Shown here: in pieces, positions 48,567 to 57,690 of the stretch | How the letters are laid out: the number at the start of each line of letters is the position of its first letter | How positions within the stretch are numbered: position 1 is the first letter of the stretch | NCBI GenBank assembly: GCA_963736325.1 | Contig: CAVTOG010000009.1 | Coordinates: 434,001 to 498,000 of the forward strand | Reading direction: 5' to 3' | Source of the DNA: Actinoallomurus sp963736325 | Lineage (GTDB): Bacteria > Actinomycetota > Actinomycetes > Streptosporangiales > Streptosporangiaceae | Length of the DNA stretch: 64,000 nt | Made by a program: the position numbers and the translations under genes | The notes under the pieces: model-generated | Told to the model about the DNA's origin: nothing | What the model saw: only the letters and a program-made list of their open reading frames with translations | Database searches by the model: none

Positions 48567-50278
48567 GGTTCGACGTATGGGCGCCGGACGCCCGTACCGT
48601 GGAACTCCAGGACGGCGCCGAGCGGCGCCCGATGACACCGGGCGTGCGGCCCGGCTGGTGGACCGCCGAGGCCGGCGCCACCGACTACGCGTACGTGCTG
48701 GACGGCGAGGGGCCCTTCCCGGACCCGCGCTCGCCCTGGCAGCCGGACGGCGTCCACGCGGCGAGCCGCGTATACGACCACGGCCGGTTCGAGTGGACCG
48801 ACGCGATGTGGCGCGGACGTCCCCTGGAGGGGAGCGTTCTGTACGAGACGCATGTCGGAACCTTCACACCGGCGGGGACGTTCGACGCCGCGATCCAGCG
48901 CCTCGACCACCTCGTCGGCCTGGGCGTCGACGCCGTGGAGCTGATGCCCGTGGCGGCCTTCCCCGGCCGGAACGGCTGGGGCTACGACGGCGTCGCCCTG
49001 TGGGCGGTGCACGAGCCGTACGGCGGCCCGGACGGGCTCAAGAGGTTCGTGGACGCCTGTCACGCGCACGGCCTCGCGGTCGTCCTCGACGTCGTCTACA
49101 ACCACCTCGGCCCGAGCGGCAATTACCTGAGCCGGTACGGGCCGTACTTCACCGACGCGTACAGCACGCCGTGGGGCGCGGCCGTGAACGTCGACCGTCC
49201 CGGCTCCGACGAGGTGCGCGCCTTCATCGTCGAGAACGCCCTGATGTGGCTGCGCGATTACCACCTGGACGGGCTGCGGCTGGACGCCGTGCACGCCATC
49301 GAGGACCACCGGGCGACGCACCTCCTGGAGGAGCTGTCGGCCTCCGTGGAACGCCTGAAGGCCGAGACCGGCCGAGAGATGTTCCTCGTCGCCGAGTCCG
49401 ACCAGGGCGACCCTCGGCTGGTCACCTCGCGCGAGGCCGGAGGGTACGGCCTGGACGCGCAGTGGAACGACGACTTCCACCACGCCCTCCACGTCGCCCT
49501 CACCGGCGAGCGCCAGGGCTACTACGACGACTTCGGCGCGCCCGGCGCGCTGGCCAAGACCCTGACCCGTGTGTTCTTCCACGACGGCACGTGGTCGTCG
49601 TTCCGCGGGCGCTCGCACGGGCGGCCGGTGGACCGGCTGCGAACCCCCGGCCACCGGTTCGTCGTCTCCCTGCAGAACCACGATCAGATCGGCAACCGCG
49701 CGACCGGCGACCGGATCTCCGGGAGCCTGTCCCCGGAGCTGCTGAAGGTCGGGGCGGGGCTGCTGCTCACGTCGCCGTTCACGCCCATGCTGTTCATGGG
49801 CGAGGAGTGGGGCGCCGGCACACCCTGGCGCTACTTCACCGACCACTCCGAGCCCGAGCTGGCCCGCGCGGTCAGCGAGGGGCGCCGCCGGGAGTTCACG
49901 AGCCACGGCTGGGACTCCGCGGACGTGCCCGACCCGCAGGACCCGGAGACGCACCGCGCGTCCGTTCTCGACTGGGACGAATGCGGCAAGCCGGGCCACC
50001 GTGAGCTGATCGGCTGGTACCGCGCGCTCATCGCCCTGCGGCGCTCGTGCCCCGAACTGACCGACCCGCGCCTGACCGAAGTGTCGGTGGAACAGGGTGA
50101 TTCGTGGATCGTGCTGCACCGGGGCGGGCTCCGGGTCGTCGCCAACCTGGGCTCCGCGCCCGTACGCCTGCCGCCGGGGGAGCTGCTGCTCGCGTCGGAG
50201 GAGGGAACACGCGCCGGCGACGAGCTGACCGGTCCGTCGATCGCCATCCTGAGGGTGGAGAGCACGCCGCCGGCCTGA
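48563..50278 (+). CDS. treZ: Maltooligosyltrehalose trehalohydrolase
   Basis: A 571-residue GH13 enzyme that releases trehalose from TreY products. ATG 48563 lies in ATGA with the treY stop. An N-terminal E-set domain ('MRFDVWAPDARTVELQDGAE') precedes the barrel with 'ELMPVAAFPGRNGWGYDGV', 'VVLDVVYNHLGPSGNYL', nucleophile region 'YHLDGLRLDAVHAI', acid/base 'MFLVAESDQGDPRLV' and 'FVVSLQNHDQIGNRATGDR'. Complete. It is followed 4 bp later by the convergent regulator remnant. Confidence 0.94.
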   Translation: MRFDVWAPDARTVELQDGAERRPMTPGVRPGWWTAEAGATDYAYVLDGEGPFPDPRSPWQPDGVHAASRVYDHGRFEWTDAMWRGRPLEGSVLYETHVGTFTPAGTFDAAIQRLDHLVGLGVDAVELMPVAAFPGRNGWGYDGVALWAVHEPYGGPDGLKRFVDACHAHGLAVVLDVVYNHLGPSGNYLSRYGPYFTDAYSTPWGAAVNVDRPGSDEVRAFIVENALMWLRDYHLDGLRLDAVHAIEDHRATHLLEELSASVERLKAETGREMFLVAESDQGDPRLVTSREAGGYGLDAQWNDDFHHALHVALTGERQGYYDDFGAPGALAKTLTRVFFHDGTWSSFRGRSHGRPVDRLRTPGHRFVVSLQNHDQIGNRATGDRISGSLSPELLKVGAGLLLTSPFTPMLFMGEEWGAGTPWRYFTDHSEPELARAVSEGRRREFTSHGWDSADVPDPQDPETHRASVLDWDECGKPGHRELIGWYRALIALRRSCPELTDPRLTEVSVEQGDSWIVLHRGGLRVVANLGSAPVRLPPGELLLASEEGTRAGDELTGPSIAILRVESTPPA

Positions 50279-50282
50279 GCCG

Positions 50283-51040
50283 CTACTCGCGCCCGGCGAG
50301 AGCGCTCGCCCCGGTCCGTCGTTCGCCGTTCTGGGGCTGGAAGGTGCGCCGGTAGGCGATCGGTGAGACGCCGAGGGCGGCGTGCAGGTGCTGGCGGAGC
50401 GAGACCGTGGTGCCGAAGCCGGCCCGCCGGGCGATCTGGTCGACCGGCAGGTCGCTGGCCTCCAGCAGCCGGCGCGCCAGTTCGACGCGTTGTCGCGTGA
50501 GCCACTTGCCCGGGCTCACACCGACCTCCTCGCGGAACCTGCGGCTCAGCGTGCGCACGCTCATCCCGGCCTGGCCGGCCATCTCGGCCAGGGACAGGGG
50601 CCGGTCGAGGCGCTCCAGTGCCCACGCGCGCATCGGGGCGGTGCCCTCGTCGTGCGGCTCGGGCACGGGGCGCTCGATGTACTGCGCCTGGCCGCCGTCG
50701 CGCCAGGGCGGTACGACGCAGCGGCGCGCCGCGCTGTTGGCGACCTCGCTGCCGTGGTCGCGGCGTACGACGTGCAGGCACAGGTCGACGCCGGCCGCCG
50801 CGCCGGCGGAGGTGAGCAGGTCGCCGTCGTCCACGAACAGCACGTCGGGATCGAGCTCGACCAGCGGGAACAGCCGCTGGAAGGCGTCGGCCTCGCCCCA
50901 GTGGGTCGTGGCCGGCCGTCCGTCGAGCAGGCCGGCCGCCGCCAGCACGAACGACCCGGTGCAGATGGACATGACACGGGTGCCGGGCCGGATGTGCGCG
51001 AGCGCACCGGCGAGCGGGCCGCGTACGTCATCGGCACCGC
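50283..51040 (-). pseudogene. 5'-truncated GlxA-type AraC-family regulator
   Basis: About 250 residues of a GlxA-like regulator. It has the second half of the DJ-1/PfpI-like domain ('VMSICTGSFVLAAAGLLDGRPATTHWGEADAF', 'FVDDGDLLTSAGAAAGVDLCLHVVR') and a complete AraC DNA-binding domain ('LSLAEMAGQAGMSVRTLSRRFREEVG', 'VDQIARRAGFGTTVSLRQHLHAALGVSP'). The first ~80-100 residues are missing. Upstream of about 51015-51040 the sequence changes abruptly into an oxidoreductase gene on the other strand. No initiator fits the frame except internal codons such as ATG near 50976. The helix-turn-helix half could still be made, but full function is unlikely. Confidence 0.7.
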
Positions 51041-51452
51041 GAGCGCGCCAAAGCACGACCTGGTCCGCGACCTCGGCGCGGACGAGGTGATCGACTACAC
51101 GTCGGTCGACTTCGCCGAGGCCGTCAAGGACGTCGACGTGGTGCTCGACACCGTCGGCGGCGACTATTCGGCACGCTCTCTGCCGACGCTGAAGGATGGC
51201 GGCACCCTCGTCTCGATCGTCCCCCCGGTCGACGACGAGCTGAAGGCCGCCGCCGCGGCACGGGGCATCCGATCGGGCTGGACACTGGTCGAACCCGACT
51301 ACGCCGCCATGAAGGAGATCGCCGCACTTGTGGAGGCCGGCAGCCTGCGCGCCGAGATCGACACCGCCTTCCCGCTGGAGCAGGCCGCCAAGGCCCACAC
51401 CCTCGGCGAGACGGGACGTACGGCCGGAAAGATCGTCCTCTCCGTCGCCTAG
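51015..51452 (+). pseudogene. 5'-truncated NADP-dependent quinone/MDR oxidoreductase
   Basis: The C-terminal ~143 residues of a zinc-less medium-chain dehydrogenase (family ~305 residues). They run from within the Rossmann fold ('AYVIGTASAPKHDLVRDLGADEVIDYTSVDF') through 'VVLDTVGGDYSARSLPTLKDGG' to the normal end 'LGETGRTAGKIVLSVA'. The N-terminal GroES-like domain and the glycine-rich NADP loop are absent. It begins at the same junction where the divergent GlxA-type regulator is cut, so one deletion removed both 5' halves. Not expected to be active. Confidence 0.72.
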
Positions 51453-51469
51453 ACGAGCGCGTGAGGGTG

Positions 51470-52687
51470 TCAGACAAGCGTCTTCTCCAGAGGGGCGGGA
51501 GTGGAGCCGAGCCTGCGTACTTCGGGTACGGCGAGGATGAGCAGGCAGGCGGCGACGACCAGGACGGCCGCGCCGACGAGGGTGTTCGATACCCCGGCGG
51601 CGGCGCCGAGTGGGCCTGCCAGGGCGAGGCCTACCGGGGTCAGGCCGAGTGAGGTGAGCCAGTCGTAGGCCATCACACGGGACAGGGCTCTCGGCGGGAT
51701 GTTCCGCTGGACGACCGTCAGCCAGGTGATGCTCATGAAGGCGAGCCCGCCGAAGGCCAGGCCGGTCGTCACCGCGACCAGTGCCGCGGGCGCGTGGGCG
51801 GCCAGGAGCACCAGCGGCGCGCCGACGATGGTCAGTGCGAGGTTGCAGGCGACGAGTGGCCTTCGCGGGTGTGTGCGCATCGCCAGGACGGCGCCGGCCA
51901 CCGCGCCGAGGGCAGCGCCCTGCGTGATGGCGCCCCAGGCCAGCTGCCCGCCCAGCGCGGTCACCGCGACGAGCGGGCCGAGGGTGTTGAAGACGGCGCT
52001 GATGAGGTTCCAGATCGCGTGGGTGATCAGGTTGGTCCAGTACCAGCGATGACGCCTGATCTCGGCCCAGCCGCCGGCCAGCTCGGTCCAGAAGCCCTCG
52101 CGCGGCGCGGGCTCGTGCTCGACCCGCAGCAGGGCGAGCGTCACGACGCTGACCGCGAAGGTCGCCGCGTCGAGGAGGAAGGCCCACCCGGCGCCCGCCG
52201 TGACGACGAGCGTCGTCGCGATCATCGGGCCGAGCACGCGGCTCGCCTGGCGCGACGCCTGGGACAGCGCGTTGGCCTGCTGGAGCGCCGAGGGTTCGAC
52301 CGTGGCCGGCACCAGCCCGTCGGCGGCCGGCATGAAGAACGCCGACGCCGCGCCCGACAGGGCCGACAGCGCGGCGAGGTGGCCGACGCGTACTGACCCG
52401 GACAGGAGTTCGAGGCCGATCGCGACCTGGACGAGGAAGTTGACGGCGTCGGCGGAGAGCATCACGCGCTGGCGTGGAAGCCGGTCGGCCCAGACGCCGC
52501 CGGCCAGCACCAGGACCAGGCGGGGTACGGCCGCCGCCGCGAGGACCAGGCCCAGGTCGGTGGCGGACCCGGTGGCGTGTACGACGGCGAGCGCCAGGGC
52601 GATCGGTGTGATGGCGTCGCCCAGGCCCGAGAGGGTCTGGCCGCACCACAGCATCCGGAAGCGCCGGTCTGCCAGGGGAGTGAACAT
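51470..52687 (-). CDS. MFS transporter (EntS-like exporter)
   Basis: A 405-residue major facilitator with about 12 hydrophobic segments. N-terminal 'FTPLADRRFRMLWCGQTLSGLGDAITPIAL' and loop motif 'GGVWADRLPRQRVM' are typical of the EntS/MefA-like drug or siderophore export group. 'PADGLVPATVEPSALQQANALSQASRQASRVLGP' is another hallmark. The substrate is unknown. It is divergent from a MarR-type regulator with a 68-bp shared region containing an inverted repeat, so expression is probably controlled by that regulator. Confidence 0.88.
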   Translation of the reverse strand: MFTPLADRRFRMLWCGQTLSGLGDAITPIALALAVVHATGSATDLGLVLAAAAVPRLVLVLAGGVWADRLPRQRVMLSADAVNFLVQVAIGLELLSGSVRVGHLAALSALSGAASAFFMPAADGLVPATVEPSALQQANALSQASRQASRVLGPMIATTLVVTAGAGWAFLLDAATFAVSVVTLALLRVEHEPAPREGFWTELAGGWAEIRRHRWYWTNLITHAIWNLISAVFNTLGPLVAVTALGGQLAWGAITQGAALGAVAGAVLAMRTHPRRPLVACNLALTIVGAPLVLLAAHAPAALVAVTTGLAFGGLAFMSITWLTVVQRNIPPRALSRVMAYDWLTSLGLTPVGLALAGPLGAAAGVSNTLVGAAVLVVAACLLILAVPEVRRLGSTPAPLEKTLV

Positions 52688-52707
52688 GGCGGGGACGGTA
52701 CTACGAC

Positions 52708-52737
52708 TTCGTACTATTCGAAAAGGTATTATCCGAA
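52708..52737. promoter_or_regulatory. Probable MarR operator between MFS and marR genes
   Basis: TTCGTACTATTCGAA (52708-52722) is followed by AAGGTATTATCCGAA (52723-52737). The whole forms a partial inverted repeat with TTCG...CGAA ends, in an AT-rich gap between divergent starts. TATTAT on the plus strand could be the -10 of the marR gene. Confidence 0.5.
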
Positions 52738-52755
52738 ACGGGGGATACTGGCGGC

Positions 52756-53253
52756 ATGAAGAGGGACTCGGTCGACCGGCACGTCGAGCAGTGGCTTCCC
52801 GAGCTGCCGGATCTGGACCCGCTCGTCGAGGGGATCGTCACCCGGATGCAGTACATCGTCCGTTACCTGCGCGCGCACAAGGAGCGGGTGTTCCGCGAGC
52901 ACGGGCTGCAGATGTGGGAGTGGGAGCTGCTGCGCGCCCTCCGGCGCAACGGCGAGCCGTACCGGGCCGCGCCCACGGCGCTGGCCGAGGAGACCGGCGT
53001 TCCGGCGACCACCATGACGAGCCGTCTGGGCCGCATGGAGGAGCGCGGCTTCGTCGTACGGGTGCACGACCCGGCCGACCGCCGCCGCCTCCTGGTCGAG
53101 CTGACGGCCGCCGGGCACGCCGCGTGGGAGGAGATGATGAGCGGCCAGGACCTGGTCGAGAAGGACCTGATGGCCACGCTCGGCCCCGATGAGCAGGACC
53201 GCCTCGCTGACCTCCTGCGTTCCCTGATGCTGCACGTCGACGCCAAAGCGTGA
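52756..53253 (+). CDS. MarR family transcriptional regulator
   Basis: A 165-residue winged-helix regulator. 'HGLQMWEWELLRALRRNGEPYRAAPTALAEETGVPATTMTSRLGRMEERGFVVRVHDPADRRRLLVELTAAG' contains the DNA-recognition helix and the DxRRRLL wing of MarR proteins. It likely represses the divergent MFS gene and itself through the inverted repeat between them; the ligand is unknown. Confidence 0.88.
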   Translation: MKRDSVDRHVEQWLPELPDLDPLVEGIVTRMQYIVRYLRAHKERVFREHGLQMWEWELLRALRRNGEPYRAAPTALAEETGVPATTMTSRLGRMEERGFVVRVHDPADRRRLLVELTAAGHAAWEEMMSGQDLVEKDLMATLGPDEQDRLADLLRSLMLHVDAKA

Positions 53254-53271
53254 CGAGGTACAGTCCCGATC

Positions 53272-54831
53272 GTGACGGAGCACACAATGCAACCAGCACA
53301 GGACGAGCCGGGCCACCCGCATCTGGCCGAACTACGCGAGTCCGTCGAGCGCGGCGGTGCACCGAAGTATCACGAGGCCAACGCCGGTAAGGGCAAGCTG
53401 TTCGCGCGTGAGCGGATCGGCCTGCTGGTCGACGCCGGGTCGTTCGTCGAGGACGGCCTCTACGCCAACGCTCTCGCCCGCGACCTGCCCGCCGACGGTG
53501 TCGTCACCGGCATCGCGACGATCGACGGCCGCCCGGTGGCGCTGATGGCCAACGACTCGACGGTCAAGGCCGGGTCCTGGGGCGCGCGTACGGTCGAGAA
53601 GATCATCAGGATCATCGAGCGCGCGTACGCCATCCGTGTGCCCATGGTCTACCTGGTCGACTCCGCCGGCGCGCGGATCACCGACCAGGTCGACATGTTC
53701 CCCGGACGCCGCGGCGCGGGCAAGATCTTCCACACCCAGGTACGCGCGAGCGGCGCGATCCCGCAGGTCTGTGCCCTGTTCGGGCCAAGTGCGGCGGGCG
53801 GCGCGTACATTCCCGCTTTCTGCGACTTCGTGGCGATGGTGGATGGAAACGCCTCGATGTACCTCGGCAGCCCCCGCATGGTCGAGATGGTGGTGAAGGA
53901 GAAGACCACGCTGGAGGAGATGGGCGGCGCCAAGATGCACTGCTCGGTCTCCGGCTGCGGGCACTTCCTCGCCAAGGACGAGCCCGGCGCGCTCACGGCC
54001 GTACGCGAGTTCCTGTCCTACCTTCCGACCCACTGGGAGCAGCGGCCACCCTCGGCTGAGCCGCGCGACCCCAAGCCGGTCGACCTGCGCAAGCTCGTCC
54101 CGGCCAGCGAGCGCGTCGCCTTCGACATGCGCCGCTACGTCAAGGGCCTGCTCGACGACGACTCCTTCTTCGAGATCCACAGCCTGTGGGCCAAGGAGCT
54201 GGTCGTCGGCTTCGGCCGGCTCGACGGCGAGGCCGTGGGCGTCGTCGCGAACAACCCGATGTTCAAGGGCGGCGTGCTGTTCGTCGACTCGGCAGACAAG
54301 GCCACCCGGTTCATCGAGCTGTGCGACGCCTTCAACGTCCCGCTGATCTTCCTGTCCGACGTGCCCGGCTTCATGGTCGGCACCTCGGTCGAGCGGCAGG
54401 GCATCATCCGTCACGGCGCCAAGATGATCAGCGCCGTGTCGCGGGCCACGGTGCCCAAAATCTGCGTAGTCGTCCGGAAGGCGTACGGCGCCGGCCTCTA
54501 CGCGATGGCCGGTCCCGGCTTTGACCCCGAGGCCACTCTTGCGTTGCCCACCGCCAAGATCGCCGTGATGGGCGCCGAGGCGGCCGTCAACGCCGTCTAC
54601 TACAACAAGATCATGGCGATCGAGGACGAGCAGGAGCGCGCCACGTACATCGAAAAGCTCCGCGCGGAGTACGAGGAGGACATCGATATCGTCCGCCTGG
54701 CAGGCGAACTCGTCATCGACGCGATCATCGAGCCGGAGGACCTGCGGTCCGAGCTCGTCCGCCGGTTCGAGGCGGCGCGGGACAAGGATCGGTCGTTCTC
54801 GCACCGTCGCCACGGGGTCACGCCCGTGTGA
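53272..54831 (+). CDS. Acyl-CoA carboxylase beta subunit (second)
   Basis: A 519-residue carboxyltransferase of the PccB/AccD type, distinct from the one at 27814-29418. Crotonase-fold blocks: 'GKGKLFARERIGLLVDAGSFVED', oxyanion site 'YLVDSAGARITDQVDMFPGRRG', 'FGPSAAGGAYIPAFCDFVAM', 'PLIFLSDVPGFMVGTSVERQG' and 'RKAYGAGLYAMAGPGFDPE'. GTG 53272 is used; ATG 53287 is downstream in frame. The DQVDMFPGRRGAGK insertion suggests a different acyl-CoA preference from the AccD5-like enzyme. It could pair with the same alpha subunit. No epsilon subunit follows. Confidence 0.88.
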   Translation: MTEHTMQPAQDEPGHPHLAELRESVERGGAPKYHEANAGKGKLFARERIGLLVDAGSFVEDGLYANALARDLPADGVVTGIATIDGRPVALMANDSTVKAGSWGARTVEKIIRIIERAYAIRVPMVYLVDSAGARITDQVDMFPGRRGAGKIFHTQVRASGAIPQVCALFGPSAAGGAYIPAFCDFVAMVDGNASMYLGSPRMVEMVVKEKTTLEEMGGAKMHCSVSGCGHFLAKDEPGALTAVREFLSYLPTHWEQRPPSAEPRDPKPVDLRKLVPASERVAFDMRRYVKGLLDDDSFFEIHSLWAKELVVGFGRLDGEAVGVVANNPMFKGGVLFVDSADKATRFIELCDAFNVPLIFLSDVPGFMVGTSVERQGIIRHGAKMISAVSRATVPKICVVVRKAYGAGLYAMAGPGFDPEATLALPTAKIAVMGAEAAVNAVYYNKIMAIEDEQERATYIEKLRAEYEEDIDIVRLAGELVIDAIIEPEDLRSELVRRFEAARDKDRSFSHRRHGVTPV

Positions 54832-54959
54832 AGGTCGCGGCATTTAACCGTCATTAGCGCGGATTTGGCGTGTTCAGAGGAGCTCTATGACTGGCAAATC
54901 GCAGGTCAAGCCCCCTCTAGTACGGGGGAAACGTTCTTGAATGGCTCTACGATCGGCAC

Positions 54960-55631
54960 ATGACCTCAGTACTGCTCGCCGAGGACGACACGTCCATCTC
55001 CGAGCCTCTCGCCAGAGCGTTGCGGCGGGAGGGATACAACGTCGAAGTGAGCCCCGACGGTCCGCAGGCCCTCGAACGGGCGCTCGGAGGCGGGGTGGAC
55101 CTGATCGTGCTGGACCTCGGGTTGCCCGAGCTCGACGGCCTCGAGGTGGCCCGCCGGGTCCGTGCGGAGGGACACGGGGTGCCGATCCTCATCCTCACGG
55201 CACGTGCGGATGAGGTGGACACCGTTGTGGGTCTCGACGCCGGCGCCGACGACTATGTCACCAAGCCGTTCCGGCTGGCGGAGCTCCTCGCCAGAGTGCG
55301 AGCCCTGCTCCGCCGGGGAAGCACCGAGACGCCCATCGTACAGGGGGTGCGGATCGACGCCGAGTCCCGCCGGGCCTGGATGGGCGACCAGGAGTTGCAG
55401 CTCACGACCAAGGAGTTCGACCTGCTGCGGGTGCTCGTCCGCGACGCCGGCAAGGTCGTCACCCGTGAGCAGATCATGCGCGAGGTGTGGGACACCAACT
55501 GGTGGGGTTCCACCAAGACCCTCGACATGCACATCTCCTGGTTGCGCCGGAAGCTCGGGGACGACGCGGGAAGCCCCCGCTACATCACGACCGTGCGCGG
55601 GGTGGGATTCCGCTTCGAACGCGGCGATTAG
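54960..55631 (+). CDS. OmpR-family response regulator
   Basis: A 223-residue regulator. The receiver domain has acidic pocket 'LAEDD', phospho-acceptor Asp in 'LIVLDLGLPELDG' and Lys in 'YVTKPF'. The C-terminal winged helix runs 'LQLTTKEFDLLRVLVRDAGKVVTREQIMREVW' to 'YITTVRGVGFRFE'. The histidine kinase follows after 28 bp. The ATG stands 6 bases after TACGAT without a ribosome site, suggesting a leaderless message. Confidence 0.92.
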   Translation: MTSVLLAEDDTSISEPLARALRREGYNVEVSPDGPQALERALGGGVDLIVLDLGLPELDGLEVARRVRAEGHGVPILILTARADEVDTVVGLDAGADDYVTKPFRLAELLARVRALLRRGSTETPIVQGVRIDAESRRAWMGDQELQLTTKEFDLLRVLVRDAGKVVTREQIMREVWDTNWWGSTKTLDMHISWLRRKLGDDAGSPRYITTVRGVGFRFERGD

Positions 55632-55659
55632 CCCCTAGATACGAGAGGGACCCCCCCAA

Positions 55660-56940
55660 ATGAGGCGACGGCTGCTGCTCTCGACGCTGGCCGTCGCGGT
55701 GGTCTCCGTGCTCCTGCTCGGCATACCGCTGGCGTACTCGACGGAACGTCTGATCTACGACGAGGCGCAGCAGCAGGTCGAGCGGGAGGCGGCGACCGTC
55801 GTGGCCGGCGTGAACCTCCGTGAGGAGATGCGCCAGTCGGTAACGGGTGACCAGATCGCCAAGGAGTTCCCCGGCCGCTTCATCGTGGTCACGATGGCCG
55901 ACGGAACAGTGATCACGGCCGGGGACTCCCCGGCCAAGGGCGATCACGTGATCCGTAAGGTCGCGACGAGCGACCGCGGCATCCGTGTCCAGGTCTCCCG
56001 GGACGCCAACGACGTCGAGGCCGACGCCGTGCGCACCTTCCTGCTCATCGGCAGCCTCGTCGTGCTCGGCGTCGGCGTCGCCGTGGGCCTGGCGATCGTT
56101 CAGGCGCGGAAGCTCACGCTGCCCCTCGAAGACCTCGCCGAGACCGCCGAGCGGCTCGGCTCGGGCAACGCGCGCCCGCGCCGGCGGCGTTACGGCGTGG
56201 CCGAGGTCGACAGGGTGGCCGAGGTGCTAGACCGCAGCGCCGTCCGCATCGCCGACCTGCTCGCCGCCAGCCGTGAGTTCGCCTCCGACGCCAGCCACCA
56301 GCTGCGTACGCCGCTGACCGCGCTGTCGATGCGCCTGGAGGAGATGATCGAGGCCGCGGAGTACCCCGACGTGGTCCGCGAGGAGGGCGTGGCCGCCGCC
56401 GCCCAGGTGGAGCGGCTCGCGGCCGTGGTCGAACAGCTCCTCGCCCGCGCCAAGCACGACCCGACCGGCGACGCCGCCCCGATCGGCGTCGACGAGATCG
56501 TCGCCCAGCAGGTGGAGGAGTGGGAGCCGGTCTTCCGCCGCGAGGGCCGTCGCGTGGGCCTGTCAGGCGCACGCGGCCTGACGGCGGTGGTGAGCGCCGG
56601 CGGTCTGTCCCAGATCGTCGCGACACTCCTGGACAACTCGCTGGTGCACGGCGACGGCCGGGTCACGATCCACACCAAGGAGACGGCGACCTCGATCGTC
56701 GTCGAGGTGGGGGACGAGGGCACCGGAGTGCCGCAGGAGCTCGAACGCCGGGTGTTCGACCGCAACGTCAGCGGCCGTCAGGGCACCGGCCTGGGGCTCT
56801 ACCTCGCCCGTTCACTGGCCACCGCAGACGGAGGCCGCCTGGAGCTCGTACGCTCGCGCCCGGCGGTCTTCGCGATCTTCCTGCGCAAGCGGGAGGAAGC
56901 GCTGCTCGCCAAGGAACGCGTCGTGATCGGGCCCGCCTAG
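55660..56940 (+). CDS. Sensor histidine kinase
   Basis: A 426-residue membrane kinase: TM1 (~5-26), an extracytoplasmic sensor of about 100 residues, TM2 ('TFLLIGSLVVLGVGVAVGLAIV'), HAMP domain, dimerisation/phospho-acceptor 'FASDASHQLRTPLTAL' and a catalytic domain with N box 'LLDNSLVHGDG', G1 'VGDEGTGVP' and G2 'GRQGTGLGLYLARSL'. The stimulus is unknown. The stop overlaps that of the convergent GtrA gene. Confidence 0.92.
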   Translation: MRRRLLLSTLAVAVVSVLLLGIPLAYSTERLIYDEAQQQVEREAATVVAGVNLREEMRQSVTGDQIAKEFPGRFIVVTMADGTVITAGDSPAKGDHVIRKVATSDRGIRVQVSRDANDVEADAVRTFLLIGSLVVLGVGVAVGLAIVQARKLTLPLEDLAETAERLGSGNARPRRRRYGVAEVDRVAEVLDRSAVRIADLLAASREFASDASHQLRTPLTALSMRLEEMIEAAEYPDVVREEGVAAAAQVERLAAVVEQLLARAKHDPTGDAAPIGVDEIVAQQVEEWEPVFRREGRRVGLSGARGLTAVVSAGGLSQIVATLLDNSLVHGDGRVTIHTKETATSIVVEVGDEGTGVPQELERRVFDRNVSGRQGTGLGLYLARSLATADGGRLELVRSRPAVFAIFLRKREEALLAKERVVIGPA

Positions 56941-57494
56941 CTGGGCCTGGCTTGCCCGGCCGGTATGGGGAGCTCGTCATCGGGCACGGAAGGGTCCGCG
57001 TCATCGATCTCCGGCACGCCGTCGGCCTCGGGCAGGCCGGTGTGCGGGTCGACCGGTGGTGCGGTCTGCGGGAGGAACACCCACTTCTTGTACGCCCAGT
57101 AGCGGAACAGCGTCGCGACGCCCGTGCCGATGACCTGCGAGATGTTGTACGCGATGCCGCTCTGGATGCCCAGCATGTAGTGGGTGACGCCGATGAACAC
57201 CCAGGTGATCAGCAGGCCGACGCCGTTGAAGACGAAGAACAGGATGTATTCGCGGCCCAGGCCCGTGGTGTCGCGGTGCCGGAAGGTCCAGTAGCGGTTC
57301 GCGAAGTAGGAGAACGTGGTGGCGACGGCCGTCCCGATGCCGAACGAGGTCAGCGGGCCCATGCCGACGACCAGGTGCAACGTGTCGGAGATCCCGATCG
57401 TGATGATGAAGTTGAGGACGCCGATCACGCCGAATTTCGCCAGCTCATGAACCAGACTGGAAAAACGGCGGTACAGACTTACGGCGATTCTCAC
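56937..57494 (-). CDS. GtrA family membrane protein
   Basis: A 185-residue protein with the four-helix GtrA fold: 'FGVIGVLNFIITIGISDTLH', 'GTAVATTFSYFANRYWTFRH', 'ILFFVFNGVGLLITWVFIG' and 'VATLFRYWAYKKWVFLPQ'. GtrA-like proteins help flip polyprenyl-linked sugars in cell-wall glycosylation. A Pro/Asp-rich cytoplasmic tail is added. GTG start. The stop overlaps the kinase stop by 3 bases on the other strand. The gene neighbours purK/purE in other actinobacteria. Confidence 0.88.
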   Translation of the reverse strand: MRIAVSLYRRFSSLVHELAKFGVIGVLNFIITIGISDTLHLVVGMGPLTSFGIGTAVATTFSYFANRYWTFRHRDTTGLGREYILFFVFNGVGLLITWVFIGVTHYMLGIQSGIAYNISQVIGTGVATLFRYWAYKKWVFLPQTAPPVDPHTGLPEADGVPEIDDADPSVPDDELPIPAGQARPS

Positions 57495-57690
57495 GAAGGG
57501 AGACCTTTCGTTGTGGGTTGCGGTTCGTCACGCATCCTCAGCAGGCCCGCAACTCTGCATACCCCCGGCACGACGAGGATAGACGGCTTTCGTGGCAGCA
57601 TGTGCCTGTGGTCCTCGATTCTGGCAGCCGCCGACCGCAGCCGCCTGGGTCTCCGAGGATCCGGCGCATGTCTCTCCGACCGAGGTGATC

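Noticed and set aside
50382..51014. Upstream extension of the oxidoreductase frame
   Set aside because: This part is antisense to the AraC DNA-binding domain and lacks dehydrogenase features; only the part after ~51015 matches the family.
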